Positions 8,877 to 18,365 of a stretch of 64,000 nt of DNA are shown here, in pieces (position 1 is the first letter of the stretch; each line of letters begins with the position of its first letter). The stretch is from Desulfobacterales bacterium. Its GTDB lineage: Bacteria; Desulfobacterota; UBA8473. The translations under genes and the position numbers were made by a program. The stretch covers positions 62,001 through 126,000 of the forward strand of contig JACQWO010000015.1 of the NCBI GenBank assembly GCA_016209225.1, given 5' to 3'. The notes below the pieces were generated by a model. The model was not told the DNA's origin. It made no database searches and saw nothing but the letters and a program-made list of their open reading frames with translations.

Positions 8877-9782
8877 TTATCGAGATGTAGCCTTTAGTAG
8901 TTCCAGATGCTTCCTCACACCCACTCTCTCCCACATGTAAATGCATGGATCCATCTGATACTCTGATGGATATAGGAGCCCATGCTTATGAACATCTTCG
9001 GGTTTTACCCCAGCTTCAAGCAAACCGATAAGACGTTGCTGTCGCTTGTTAATAATGTCCAAAAAATCATCCAATCGTGCTCGAAACTCAGATCGGGAAA
9101 ACATCCCAGCCTGGTGTCCGGTAAGAAACCAGTCGGCGTCCAGTTGAGCAATCCGACGAGCTGAGGCAATAAACTCGTCAAAGTCTCCATCGGTACCACA
9201 TGCCGGTCCAGAGCTAGTCAAGTCAAAGTCAGCCGTATAGACCAGGCCTTCGTCGGGGAAGTACGGGCAGCACGAACCACGTGTGTGACCGGGAGCGTGC
9301 ACCATAATCACACGTGCCTGTCCAATCTGCCACTCTTTATTATATGGATACGTACGATCTGGAGATCGCGTTGAGAGCCACCATTCGTGACGATAGCATG
9401 GTGAAAACTCAGTTTGCGGAGTGTTGGGGTCGGCCACCTTCTCTATCCATTCGGTGACGCCACTGTCGCCATACACCTCCCTGACGCCAAACCATTCCGC
9501 CACTCGGCGCAAGTCCGAAAAGCCTTCAGCCTCAATGGGATTCATCCACAGTTGAGTTTCGGGAAACAGATAGTTTCCTGAAATGTGGTCGAAGTGCCAA
9601 TGGGTGTTGATAACCATATCCACGAGACGTTCACCTATAGCAGCCTGTAAAGCCTCTGGCCCTGCACCGGGGTCAATCACTGCCATTGTATCTCCATCAT
9701 CTACAAGAAGAGACGTACACGTAGGGAACCTGCTCTTACTGGGGCTGGGTACTACTCGAATGTGTCTAAATTTAACTGTCAT
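8877..9782 (-). CDS. MBL-fold metallo-hydrolase
   Basis: About 301 residues with the MBL metal motif HWHFDH near 61-66, HAPGHTRGS near 167, a YTADFD ligand segment near 190 and TGHQAG near 225. The ATG at 9782 is preferred to the GTG one codon upstream because GGAGGG lies five bases before it. The gene looks more GC-rich than its neighbours by eye, which could reflect recent transfer. It follows the M24 peptidase gene on the same strand with 58 bases between them. Quorum-lactonase-like or other hydrolase roles are possible; the substrate is unknown. Confidence 0.83.
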   Translation of the reverse strand: MTVKFRHIRVVPSPSKSRFPTCTSLLVDDGDTMAVIDPGAGPEALQAAIGERLVDMVINTHWHFDHISGNYLFPETQLWMNPIEAEGFSDLRRVAEWFGVREVYGDSGVTEWIEKVADPNTPQTEFSPCYRHEWWLSTRSPDRTYPYNKEWQIGQARVIMVHAPGHTRGSCCPYFPDEGLVYTADFDLTSSGPACGTDGDFDEFIASARRIAQLDADWFLTGHQAGMFSRSEFRARLDDFLDIINKRQQRLIGLLEAGVKPEDVHKHGLLYPSEYQMDPCIYMWERVGVRKHLELLKATSR

Positions 9783-9840
9783 CACATCCCTCCTGGGTTA
9801 TGGAAAGTCCAACTGGTTCAAGATTAACTTGGCAGGCAAA

Positions 9841-11007
9841 CTAGACCTCCGCTAGATCCCGTCCACTGTAAGTAAGAAGCTTCGCACCGTTATCGGTGAT
9901 CAAGAACGTATCCTCCAGATCAACACCACCCCATCCCGGCACGATGAGCTTCGGCTCAAGGGCAATGGTAATACCTTCTTCAAGGAGTATATCAGCCCCC
10001 GGTGTAACAAGGGGCATCTCGTTCATCTCAATCCCGATACCATGACCGAGGTAGCTGACGCCAAATTGTTGATAACCCATAAACCAGTCGGAACATCCAT
10101 GCTCCTCTATCACATCAAATGCAGCACCATAAACATCGCTTACCTTGTTGCCGGGCTTCATCACAGGGATCACCTGCTCGTAGATATCAAGAAGGATATT
10201 ATACCTCTCAATTTGAGTCTTGTCCGGACTACCCACCACATACATCCGCGCCTCATCACTGTGATATCCCCGATACGGCACTCCGATGTCTACCATTACA
10301 AGATCACCTCTCCTGATCTTCCTGGAGGATGGACCGTACGAAAAAGCGCGGCTCAACCCAACACCCGTAATCGTAGCTCCGGGAAAACCGGAGGGTGTGT
10401 ATAGATTCTCTCCTGATGCGATCAACTCGTAATGGAGGAATCCGTCCCATCTCCTTATATGAATAAACCCATTATGCCCTGCCTTTCTCATGGCATACTC
10501 AACCTCTGTTGCAAGCTCTATCTCGCTGATCCCATCAACAAGTGCCTTACGCACCATTTTGTGCCCCGCATTTGAGATCCGTGCGGCCTCCTCCATCATC
10601 GTTATTTCATACCGAGATTTAACCATCCTTGTAAGAAGTATTGAAGGAGTTACATCAGTCGTCTCTACATCTCCACCAATCCTTTTGAGGATGCTCTCAT
10701 AGATGCTAACAGGCAATACGTCCTTCTCGATCCCTACCGAAGAGCCTCCCTTAATCAGCTCACATATCTCCTTAACACCTCCTTGACGGATATCTCCTAT
10801 CCAGGTTTCACTCTCGCCCTTTTCGAGGTGCATCCTGAAGAATATTGTCGGATCACCGTCTTTTGGGACTAAGAGCATCGATGGCTGGGCAGTGCCTGCA
10901 AAATAGTAGATGTCCCTTAAATGGCAGAGGATCGCAAAATCACAGGGCATGCGGGATTTGAATGCCTCAACCCTTGCTTTAAACTCGCTATTTTCCGGAT
11001 ACAGCAT
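9841..11007 (-). CDS. M24 family metallopeptidase (Xaa-Pro peptidase-like)
   Basis: A 388-residue protein with a creatinase-like N-terminal domain and a C-terminal pita-bread M24 domain. The five metal ligands are visible: VDIG Asp near 226, YHSDEAR Asp near 237, GHGIGIE His near 312, LEP Glu near 347 and DLEDT Glu near 361. This is the complete set for an Xaa-Pro dipeptidase/aminopeptidase; creatinase-type hydrolases share the fold. AGGAGG precedes the ATG. It probably forms a two-gene unit with the downstream MBL hydrolase; the two may process one substrate (inference). Confidence 0.85.
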   Translation of the reverse strand: MLYPENSEFKARVEAFKSRMPCDFAILCHLRDIYYFAGTAQPSMLLVPKDGDPTIFFRMHLEKGESETWIGDIRQGGVKEICELIKGGSSVGIEKDVLPVSIYESILKRIGGDVETTDVTPSILLTRMVKSRYEITMMEEAARISNAGHKMVRKALVDGISEIELATEVEYAMRKAGHNGFIHIRRWDGFLHYELIASGENLYTPSGFPGATITGVGLSRAFSYGPSSRKIRRGDLVMVDIGVPYRGYHSDEARMYVVGSPDKTQIERYNILLDIYEQVIPVMKPGNKVSDVYGAAFDVIEEHGCSDWFMGYQQFGVSYLGHGIGIEMNEMPLVTPGADILLEEGITIALEPKLIVPGWGGVDLEDTFLITDNGAKLLTYSGRDLAEV

Positions 11008-11210
11008 CTTTATCGTACCTCCTATAACATTGTCTGCTTGAACTATATATCAAACGTTCAAAACCCTGTATGATCAGACTCGCTTTAATTCATATACAGT
11101 GTGTCAACAAATCCAGAACAAATTTTTAACAAATAATCAGGAAAAAATTCAGAAATGTTGGTTTTGCAGACATTAAGGGTAAATAAATGGTGGGTAGGTT
11201 TTCGACTGGC

Positions 11211-12632
11211 CTAAAGTGATTTTAGTTTTTCGTACAATATTTCAGTCTCTTTGCTTAATGGACTATCTAAATCCTCTATTATATTCTCTTTACATTTTTG
11301 AAAGGTCTTAACCAACATAGCCTTATTTCCCATTAGGGAATAATACGTCATCAACTGCTGATAGATATTCTCAGCATACTTATCAACAGTAAGATACTTC
11401 CTTGCATATTCGATGCATCTCGAATAGTCGCCTTTTCTCTCAAAATATTCCATGATTTTCGCTAATAGATCCAGATACTCTTTTTTGAGCCTCTCCCTCT
11501 CTTCTATGCACCAATCGAAATAAATGTCGTCTTCCAAAAAATCGCCGCGATAAATAGCCTCGGCATTCAGGTAATATGAGATTGACTTCTCCGGATTCTT
11601 CTCCTCTTCAGCCAGTTTCGATTCTTTTCTAAATTCATCCACATCAACCCAACCTCCATCTTCCAAGTGTAGTTTGTATGAATCCCCTTCTCTTAAGAGG
11701 TACGAAGATGGAATCCCCCTTGAAATCTCAGGTTCAAGGGTTTTTCTTAGTGAAGGAAGCACAGCATGAAGACGGGAGACCGTTTTAGTTGGATTCCCCT
11801 CCGGCCAGAGCAGCTCTATCAGTACATCTTTGGGCAAATAACCTCTTGATCGTACATGAACTAAGTATTTAAAAAGCGTCTTGGCCTTTTTACTCTTCCA
11901 TCTCTCAGCCGGAATCTCTTCATCTCCCCGGAAAACCCTGAAATTCCCAAGACAGTATACCCTCAATCCGGGGGTAGGAGGTTTTGGCATTTCATCTAAT
12001 ATAGTTAAAGCTGCTTTCCTTATCTGTGGGTTCTTGCTTCTTTGTAAAAGGGCTAACCTCTCTTGGGCGGACAAACCCATCTTTTTGAATATGGTTAGCA
12101 GATAATCCTGCATTTCACCCTGAGCAAATATATCAACCAGTAGGGGCATTATCCATCGTTCTTCGGAGACAACCCAGACGTCATATTGATTCGATTCGCA
12201 AAGTCGGAGTCCTGACAGGAGTTTGTCTAAGGCAGATTCCTTTTGTTTCTGCTCATAATAAAATCGTGCATACAAAAAGTATATCCTGGTAAGAAACAAC
12301 CTTGAATTCCCAAGGTTTTTTTCAGCGTCTTTCAGCAAAGGCCGGGCATCTTCCCATTGCCTCCTTTCAATGAGAGACTCTGCCAGACTCCCTTTCAGAA
12401 GACCCTCATTCAGAGGCAGTTTCATGCCTTCAATTACTGTTATACCAGTCTTTGCGCATTTCTCTGCTGCCAAATGGTCACCTAATTTCGTATATGCACC
12501 ATGTAGTACATGACAAACGTATGCCTGCCCCCATCGACTTCCGAGATCTTCAAAAATTCTCAGACTCTCTTCGCCATTATTAATCGCTTCTGTTAGCTTT
12601 TCGAGTCCGGTGGCATTGAAAGCTGAGTCCAT
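11211..12632 (-). CDS. C-terminal half of MalT/BTAD regulator
   Basis: 473 codons after the Met at 12632. They continue the TPR-like helical repeats of the upstream half, then a winged-helix/BTAD module: YCLGNFRVFRG near 230, WKSKKAKTLFKYL near 246 and LIELLWPEGN near 270, ending in BTAD helical repeats. The reading frame is the same as the upstream gene and is separated from it only by one TGA plus ten sense codons, so this is best read as the C-terminal part of one interrupted regulator. No convincing ribosome-binding site precedes this Met, and translation on its own is doubtful. Confidence 0.8.
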   Translation of the reverse strand: MDSAFNATGLEKLTEAINNGEESLRIFEDLGSRWGQAYVCHVLHGAYTKLGDHLAAEKCAKTGITVIEGMKLPLNEGLLKGSLAESLIERRQWEDARPLLKDAEKNLGNSRLFLTRIYFLYARFYYEQKQKESALDKLLSGLRLCESNQYDVWVVSEERWIMPLLVDIFAQGEMQDYLLTIFKKMGLSAQERLALLQRSKNPQIRKAALTILDEMPKPPTPGLRVYCLGNFRVFRGDEEIPAERWKSKKAKTLFKYLVHVRSRGYLPKDVLIELLWPEGNPTKTVSRLHAVLPSLRKTLEPEISRGIPSSYLLREGDSYKLHLEDGGWVDVDEFRKESKLAEEEKNPEKSISYYLNAEAIYRGDFLEDDIYFDWCIEERERLKKEYLDLLAKIMEYFERKGDYSRCIEYARKYLTVDKYAENIYQQLMTYYSLMGNKAMLVKTFQKCKENIIEDLDSPLSKETEILYEKLKSL

Positions 12633-12662
12633 AAGAAGCCAGCCAAGGGAATGATCCTGAAA

Positions 12663-12665
12663 TCA
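12663..12665 (-). other. In-frame TGA interrupting the regulator
   Basis: Read on the minus strand the codons are GTT GAA GAA AGA TGA TTT CAG GAT CAT. Both sides encode continuous TPR-like helices without frame change. One base change from GGA (Gly) would produce this TGA. TGA is used as an ordinary terminator elsewhere in the window. Confidence 0.85.
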
Positions 12666-14495
12666 TCTTTCTTCAACTAAGTCCAAACCTTTTCTGGCGT
12701 TTTCCAAACCTTTTGAAAAAAGACCCAGATGGTAATATGACCAGGAGATGAGATGATAACTCACGGCAAGCAAGTGATAATTTCTAAGATTTTCACACAT
12801 CTCTTTTGTCTTTTCTCCTAACTCCAAAGCTTGAATAAAATCACCGGAAAAGCCATACCGAAAACCTTGATTGAAATAAAGCCATGCAAGAAGATCCTTA
12901 TTTTTTAATCCAGACAATAATGACATGCCCTCATTGAAGTATCGGTCAGCAACGGTCATTTCCTCCAAAACGGACTTAATAAATATCAGACTTCCCAGAA
13001 TATTTATGCGAAGGTTCAGGTTACCCTCATCATGCTTCAGCAGCTCTTGAAGCACCTCTTCCGCCCTTGGGAAATCGCCGGCATGAAAATAATTATGGCC
13101 TAGGGCATGCTGGCACAGACCTGTGCCCTTTGAAGACTCATCTTTACGAAAGGTATTGTGCGCTTTCTTGTAAGCCTGGATCGCCTCCTCTTGCTTGCCT
13201 GAAAACTCCATGCATCGGGCATGGGTATACTGAAGCCACGGTTCTTTATCCAGATAACTATTCGGTATCTTTCTGATATATGAACTAATCAGTTGTAGAC
13301 GACCTTCCTTTAGCAATTTCTTTCCCAACCGACGTAACAACCTGCACGCCTCTTCGAACTCTTCCGCGTTCAGGTAATGTCCTAGTGCCTCCTCAGCCTC
13401 TCCCTGTTTTTCCCAGAGTGACCCTGCGTCCTTATTGAGCTTGAGTATAGCTTCTCTGTCCAACTCCTTATGAAGTTTTGTGTTCAGGAATTCCTGAAAG
13501 AGATGGTGATAAAAATACCACTGCCTTTTTTCATCATAAGGGAATGTAAAGAGATGGTTTTCTTCAAGTGCATTTAAGATATCTCTGGAATTGCTGATTC
13601 CCAAAAGCTCATCAGAGAACTCAGCGTTCATTCGGGAGAGGATTGATGTCTTAATCAGAAATCCTTTTATCTTATCTGCTTGAAGATCGAAGACATTTTC
13701 CTCCATATAGCTGGATATGACACGATGTGAGCCTTTTATCCCAATAAGGATTCTTTCAATCTCGCTGTGCCTCTTCCCGTGTAAAAAGTGATAGAAGAGT
13801 ATCAAACCTGATATCCAACCGCTCGTCCTTTTATGAAGAATCTTAGTGCTTTCAGGTGGGAATGAAGCAAGAAACAATTCTAAATAAAGTTGTTCAATTT
13901 CAGGTATTGTAAAGGCAAGTTCTTCTTCCCTGATCTCAAGGAGTTCCCTGCCGACCCTAAATCGAGATAGATGGAAAGCAGGGTCCGTGCGACTGATTAC
14001 AATAAGATGAACATTATGAGGTAGATTCTCAAGAAAAAACTCCAGGGTCTCATTTATCTCCTTGCTATCCTTTACAAGGTGATAATCATCAAGTACAATA
14101 ATAATGTCATTTTTAACAAGTTTCTCTATTTCGCTTAAGAAAACAGTAAGAACCGCCTCACGTTCTCTACTCAAAATTTGAGCCTCTTCTATTCGGCAAA
14201 GCGTTTCTATCCCTAGTTCAGGGAAATACTTCTTTATTCCGGTAATAAGGTAACTGAGAAAGGTTGTAAAATCCCTGTCTGATTTATCGAGGCGATACCA
14301 TACTGTATCCAATCCCGAACATTTACTAACCCCTGCGATAAAGGTAGTTTTTCCATAACCTGCCCCCGCTATTACAGTAGTGAGTCTCTTCTTTGTAATC
14401 TCCATCAATAAAGGTTCTAATCTCCGTCTTCTGATTGCGTCCGCTGAGCGTGGACTAAGAAGTTTAGAGTTTAATATTTTAATCCCTTGATACAT
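12663..14495 (-). CDS. N-terminal half of MalT/BTAD regulator
   Basis: 610 codons of a MalT-type STAND ATPase: Walker A AGAGYGKTT near residue 44, Walker B IIVLDDYH near 134, an arm/winged-helix region and TPR-like helices from about 370. Family members are signal-responsive transcription activators. The open frame stops at TGA 12663-12665, but the same frame resumes with FQDHSLGWLL and runs into the DNA-binding half. A SARP-like output module replaces the usual LuxR HTH. A promoter-like sequence precedes it. Confidence 0.85.
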   Translation of the reverse strand: MYQGIKILNSKLLSPRSADAIRRRRLEPLLMEITKKRLTTVIAGAGYGKTTFIAGVSKCSGLDTVWYRLDKSDRDFTTFLSYLITGIKKYFPELGIETLCRIEEAQILSREREAVLTVFLSEIEKLVKNDIIIVLDDYHLVKDSKEINETLEFFLENLPHNVHLIVISRTDPAFHLSRFRVGRELLEIREEELAFTIPEIEQLYLELFLASFPPESTKILHKRTSGWISGLILFYHFLHGKRHSEIERILIGIKGSHRVISSYMEENVFDLQADKIKGFLIKTSILSRMNAEFSDELLGISNSRDILNALEENHLFTFPYDEKRQWYFYHHLFQEFLNTKLHKELDREAILKLNKDAGSLWEKQGEAEEALGHYLNAEEFEEACRLLRRLGKKLLKEGRLQLISSYIRKIPNSYLDKEPWLQYTHARCMEFSGKQEEAIQAYKKAHNTFRKDESSKGTGLCQHALGHNYFHAGDFPRAEEVLQELLKHDEGNLNLRINILGSLIFIKSVLEEMTVADRYFNEGMSLLSGLKNKDLLAWLYFNQGFRYGFSGDFIQALELGEKTKEMCENLRNYHLLAVSYHLISWSYYHLGLFSKGLENARKGLDLVEER

Positions 14496-14558
14496 CTCAG
14501 ACCTCTTTTGCGAAGGTATTGTTTTGGGGGTGCCTGATTAATAAGCTTCAGAATGAAC

Positions 14559-14588
14559 TAATTATGGCATTTGTGATGGTAGTGTCAA
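14559..14588 (-). promoter_or_regulatory. Sigma70-like promoter for the regulator
   Basis: On the minus strand TTGACA (14583-14588), an 18-base spacer and TAATTA (14559-14564), about 64 bases before the ATG at 14495. Confidence 0.4.
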
Positions 14589-14670
14589 CTTTTTTATGTA
14601 AAATTTATCGTTGACAGAAGGAAGGACATGATAATAATTCATAGATTCTTTGGAGAACCCTTTTTAGCAA

Positions 14671-14715
14671 GCGGAATGTAGAAAATTAATATGTTTGAGC
14701 CCAAAGGGCGAGTTT
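14671..14715 (+). repeat. Short dispersed repeat module, also at 63937-63981
   Basis: The module runs from GCGGAATGTAGAAAATTAAT into TGTTTGAGCCCAAAGGGCGA and on to 14715. It recurs inverted at the right edge of the window with few differences. It includes the small palindrome GCCCnAAGGGC. Similar GAACCCGAAGGGCAAGTTT wording occurs inside the element at 43281-43482. Confidence 0.7.
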
Positions 14716-14743
14716 ATGAAGGCAAGGAAGGGCTTAAAAAACT

Positions 14744-15661
14744 CTATTTTCCTAACCACCTCTTAAGATTTTCTTCAAATAGTTTAGAATTCCCTTTGGG
14801 TATTCTTATCAAATGCTTACCCGAGTGCAGATAATATCCTTGTATCTCAGGATTTAATTCTTTTATCTCCTTGAAAAACGAGTTTGCCGCCTCAGCAATT
14901 ACCCTTATCTGGACATTAAAAGGTATATCAACCCACACTTCATCGGATTCAACAGGATGGTAATATTCATCTTCATCCAGGTGGAATCCATATTTCTCAG
15001 GGTTCGAAAGGATGATCTTCGCGGTAAGTATCCTGAAGACAAACCGTTCTGTCTCTAAAGGCAGGTTTAGCTTGTAATAGTTATTCACCCCCTGCTCTCT
15101 CATCTCCCTTTTAATCCTGCTTTCACCACAATTATAGGCAGCAAAGGCCAATGCCCAACTATCAAAGGTTTTATAAAGATAGACTAGATAGTCTATCGCT
15201 GCATTCGTTGATTTAGAAAAATTCAGCCTGTCGTCAAACCATTCATTAACTCTCAAATTGTACCTTTTCGCTGTTCCATCCATAAACTGCCACGACCCTG
15301 CTGCTCCTTTTGGAGAATAAGAGTATATCATTAAAGAACTTTCAATTACTGCCAGGTATTTTAAATCCTCTGGAAGACCTTTTTCTCTGAGTCTGGCTTC
15401 AATGTAGGGGAAATACCTTTTGGATCTTTTCAGCCACATCACGACTTGAGGTATATTCCCAACGGATACGACAAATTCTCTGTCTAACATTTCCCATACA
15501 TTCTGATTGTCCAGAGGAACCATCTCGTTACATAGGGTGAGTTTCTTCGAATATCTGAATTCTTTCAAGGAATGGACAGGGTATTTAAATGAGTCCTCTG
15601 CATTTAAATGAGATGCGATAAAGATTAAAAACGTAACCAAGAATAATGTCTTCAGCTTCAT
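14744..15661 (-). CDS. Lytic transglycosylase (SLT domain)
   Basis: A 305-residue exported murein hydrolase. It has a signal peptide at residues 1-20 (MKLKTLF then a hydrophobic stretch ending SHLNA) and an SLT domain with the catalytic Glu in VIESSL near 107. The family motifs KGAAGSWQFM near 119 and AYNCGESRI near 178 follow. It resembles MltD-type enzymes that cleave glycan strands to 1,6-anhydro-muropeptides. No LysM repeats are seen. It starts seven bases after the CoA-transferase and is probably transcribed with the catabolic block, though functionally unrelated. Confidence 0.88.
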   Translation of the reverse strand: MKLKTLFLVTFLIFIASHLNAEDSFKYPVHSLKEFRYSKKLTLCNEMVPLDNQNVWEMLDREFVVSVGNIPQVVMWLKRSKRYFPYIEARLREKGLPEDLKYLAVIESSLMIYSYSPKGAAGSWQFMDGTAKRYNLRVNEWFDDRLNFSKSTNAAIDYLVYLYKTFDSWALAFAAYNCGESRIKREMREQGVNNYYKLNLPLETERFVFRILTAKIILSNPEKYGFHLDEDEYYHPVESDEVWVDIPFNVQIRVIAEAANSFFKEIKELNPEIQGYYLHSGKHLIRIPKGNSKLFEENLKRWLGK

Positions 15662-15668
15662 CTTCAGA

Positions 15669-16844
15669 TTAGATAGCCCCTTTTTCTTCCATCTCTTTTA
15701 TGTCCTGGTCTTTATAGCCCAAACCCTTTAGAATTTCCTCTGTATGTTGACCTAATGTCGGGGATGGTGTCTTTATCCTCCCTGGTGTTTGAGAGAATTT
15801 AAATGGGAAGCCTACCGTCTTTACCTTGCCTTCTACAGGATGTTCCATCTCGAGCAACATCTCTCGATGCTTAACGTGGGGGTCAGCCATCAGATCTTCT
15901 GCGTCATTCACCGGGGCATAACATATATCCTTCCCTTCAAAGAGCCCTAACCACTCCTCCCTGGTCTTCGAGAGAAATATCCTCTGTAACTCATCCATGG
16001 CCTTTTTCTGATCTTCTCCTGTAGCAAACTGGCATTCTTTCAGGTCTTCTCGACCGATCAGTTCCAAAAGGTTAATCCAGAATTTGTCCTCAATATTGCC
16101 TAGAGAGATGAACTTCCCATCCTTTGTCTTAAATACGTTGTAGCAGGGGGTCTCTCCTGTAATACCCAGTGTCGCTAAACCATGAGATTGTTGGCTTGCA
16201 ATAAGACCGGCAATATTTATCATATTGTAAGACACCATACAGTCAGTCATTGATACGTCAATGTACTGCCCTTTACCCGTTCTATCTCTAGCTATAATAC
16301 CTGCTAAAATTGAAAAGGCAGAAAATATGCCTATGCTCATGTCGGCAATAGGTATCCCTGGTATTACCGGTGCTCCTGTATGTCGCCCTGTAGCCTCAAG
16401 GATACCAGCCACGCTGATATAGTTCATATCATGCCCCGGTCTATCCTTATAAGGGCCGTCTTGTCCATAACCCGTAGATGAACAAAAAACGAGTCTGGGA
16501 TTTATTTCTTTCAGATCATCATAGCCTACCCCCAATCTCTTCATCACCCCAGGTCTAAAACTCTCAAACAGGACATCGTATTCCTTGACTAACCGGCGAA
16601 GTATATCCTTCCCCTTTTCCTCTCTGAGATTCAAGGTCATACTTTTCTTGTTACGATTGGCCATTAAAAATACTGCACTTTCTTTCTTCAATTTAGGGGG
16701 CATCCATCTCATATAATCCCCTATTTTCGGTTCTTCTATCTTAAGAACCTCAGCTCCCAAATCAGCCAGCATTAAGGTACAGTAATTAAAAGGTAATAAT
16801 CTGGATACGTCCAGTATCTTTATTCCTTCCAGAGCAGAAGCCAT
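15669..16844 (-). CDS. Family III CoA-transferase (CaiB/BaiF)
   Basis: About 391 residues. Family III features are the opening GIKILDVSRLLP, LADLGAEVLKIEEP near 30, and an Asp in the GHDMNY segment near 140 that fits the catalytic aspartate. Such enzymes move CoA between an acyl-CoA and a free acid, activating the substrate of a pathway without ATP. The ATG at 16844 is preferred to one two codons upstream because AGGAAA is better spaced. It is the first gene after the S23-remnant repeat and may activate the acid degraded by the neighbouring enzymes (inference). Confidence 0.88.
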   Translation of the reverse strand: MASALEGIKILDVSRLLPFNYCTLMLADLGAEVLKIEEPKIGDYMRWMPPKLKKESAVFLMANRNKKSMTLNLREEKGKDILRRLVKEYDVLFESFRPGVMKRLGVGYDDLKEINPRLVFCSSTGYGQDGPYKDRPGHDMNYISVAGILEATGRHTGAPVIPGIPIADMSIGIFSAFSILAGIIARDRTGKGQYIDVSMTDCMVSYNMINIAGLIASQQSHGLATLGITGETPCYNVFKTKDGKFISLGNIEDKFWINLLELIGREDLKECQFATGEDQKKAMDELQRIFLSKTREEWLGLFEGKDICYAPVNDAEDLMADPHVKHREMLLEMEHPVEGKVKTVGFPFKFSQTPGRIKTPSPTLGQHTEEILKGLGYKDQDIKEMEEKGAI

Positions 16845-16860
16845 CTTCATTTCCTTTCTC

Positions 16861-17042
16861 GTAACTACTCAGGTTCAAAGTTCCAAGGTTCACGGTTCAC
16901 GGTTAGAGAGTGATGAAGATTAAACGGTTTGAAGATATTGAGGCTTGGCAACTAGCACGTGAATTGACTCGAAAAGTGTACCATCTAGCAAAGAAGCCAA
17001 CCGTGAACCATGAACCGCGAACCTGACAACCTGAGTAGTTAC
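16861..17042. repeat. Inverted-repeat element R3 carrying S23-like remnant
   Basis: The left arm begins GTAACTACTCAGGTTC and runs through GGTTCACGGTTCACGGTT to 16904. The right arm (16999-17042) is its imperfect reverse complement and ends AACCTGAGTAGTTAC. About 94 bases between the arms carry a short reading frame. The terminal GTAACTACTCAGG recurs in the element at 48881-49041. Confidence 0.75.
16913..17026 (+). pseudogene. Truncated four-helix-bundle (S23/IVS-type) protein
   Basis: A 37-codon frame opening MKIKRFEDIEAWQLAREL and then TRKVYHLAKK. This matches the first helix of the four-helix-bundle proteins (S23/intervening-sequence family), normally about 115-130 residues. After Lys-Lys the frame enters the right repeat arm (PTVNHEPRT) and stops. 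Helices two to four are absent. It is a remnant inside element R3 and is probably not functional. Confidence 0.6.
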
Positions 17043-17049
17043 TTTTTAT

Positions 17050-18246
17050 CTAAAGACCAGCGATAGAGACACTGATGAGATTCATAGCCGGAAAACCACC
17101 CATATTGTGGGTAAGCCCTATCTTGGGGTCTTTTATCTGTCTTTCTCCTGCCTTTCCCTGGAGCTGCTTGTACACCTCATACATCATTCTCAGTCCGGTA
17201 GCCCCTATGGGGTGACCAAAACACTTCAAACCACCATCAGGCTGACAGGGAATCTTCCCGTCTAAATCGAAGAACCCGTCTCTAACATCGTCTCCTGCCT
17301 TGCCTCTGGGTGATATCTGCAGATCTTCATAGGTCACAAGTTCGGTAATAGAAAAACAGTCATGAACCTCCATCATGCTTACCTCTTCCCTGGGGTTCTT
17401 TATCCCTGCCTCTTTATATGCCCTTGCCGCACATCGGGTAGCCGTCTCAACATAGGTGCCGTCCCAATCGGTGTACATCATCTCCTCTCCCGAACTGATT
17501 GCAATCTGCATGGCCTTGATGCGTACAGGGTCGGGCCTGAAATTCTTTGCCATATCGGCACGGCAAACAATTGCCGCAGCAGATCCATCACTCACCCCGC
17601 AGCAGTCAAACAAACCCAGAGGCCAGGCAATCATGGGGGCTTTCAATACTTGCTCTTCTGTTATCTCCCTTCTCAGATGTGCCTTCGGATTCTTCACTCC
17701 ATTCTTGTGGCTTTTGATAGATACCTTTGCCAGTATCTTTTTCCCCTCCTCCGGACTGATGCCGTATTTGGCAAAGTATCTCGTAGCCATCATGGCAAAT
17801 CCTCCCGGTGCAGTTATGCCGGGAAATATCAGCCTGTTCTTTGTCCCCATGGCCGAGCTCATCTCCGGAAGACCACCATAACCCGTATCCTTCAGTTTCT
17901 CTACACCCAATGCCAGGCAAATATCGTAGGCCCCTGAAGCAACAGCATAGGCAGCCCCACGGAGAGCCTCCGAACCTGTCGCACAAAAGTTCTCTACCCT
18001 TGTAACAGGGAGAAAAGGCAACTTGAGCGCCAGACTTAAAGGTGTTGCGGCCTTTCCCACATTTACATCATCGAAACACGACCCAAACCAGGCCGCCTGA
18101 ATATCCTTCTTTTCAATCCCTGCATCCTCAATAGCCTCTTGAAACGCCTCAACCATCAGATCTTCCGATCCCATCTCCCAACGTTCACCAAACTTGGTAC
18201 AGCCCATACCAATAATAGCGACTTTATCCTTTATACCATCTGCCAT
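17050..18246 (-). CDS. Thiolase (SCP2-type acetyl-CoA acetyltransferase)
   Basis: A 398-residue thiolase of the SCP2/non-condensing group. The nucleophilic Cys lies in ENFCATGSEA near 87, an HDCFSITE segment near 296 and the GHPIGATG His near 345. It should cleave a 3-oxoacyl-CoA with CoA, or act as a retro-aldolase when paired with a DUF35 protein, as known for sterol side-chain enzymes. The HMGCS-like/DUF35 fusion gene lies immediately upstream on the same strand, which suggests a physical complex (inference). Confidence 0.9.
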   Translation of the reverse strand: MADGIKDKVAIIGMGCTKFGERWEMGSEDLMVEAFQEAIEDAGIEKKDIQAAWFGSCFDDVNVGKAATPLSLALKLPFLPVTRVENFCATGSEALRGAAYAVASGAYDICLALGVEKLKDTGYGGLPEMSSAMGTKNRLIFPGITAPGGFAMMATRYFAKYGISPEEGKKILAKVSIKSHKNGVKNPKAHLRREITEEQVLKAPMIAWPLGLFDCCGVSDGSAAAIVCRADMAKNFRPDPVRIKAMQIAISSGEEMMYTDWDGTYVETATRCAARAYKEAGIKNPREEVSMMEVHDCFSITELVTYEDLQISPRGKAGDDVRDGFFDLDGKIPCQPDGGLKCFGHPIGATGLRMMYEVYKQLQGKAGERQIKDPKIGLTHNMGGFPAMNLISVSIAGL

Positions 18247-18365
18247 TTCTTCCTCCTTTATAATTACGTGTCACAGAATTTCTATATCGAAACCCTTTGG
18301 TATCATTAGTCAATTGTTATAAAAATGACTACTGATCACAGGTATCTCGAAACGGGGCTAAAACT

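Noticed and set aside
12663..12665. Selenocysteine at the in-frame TGA
   Set aside because: The position lies between TPR helices with no catalytic context, and no convincing SECIS hairpin is seen just downstream.
16999..17042. Possible CRISPR-like repeats of GTTCACGGTT type
   Set aside because: The copies form inverted arms and irregular short repeats, not regularly spaced direct repeats with unique spacers; no cas genes are present.
17362..17937. Plus-strand frames opposite the thiolase gene
   Set aside because: Antisense of a well-supported thiolase; the translated sequence has no recognisable motif.
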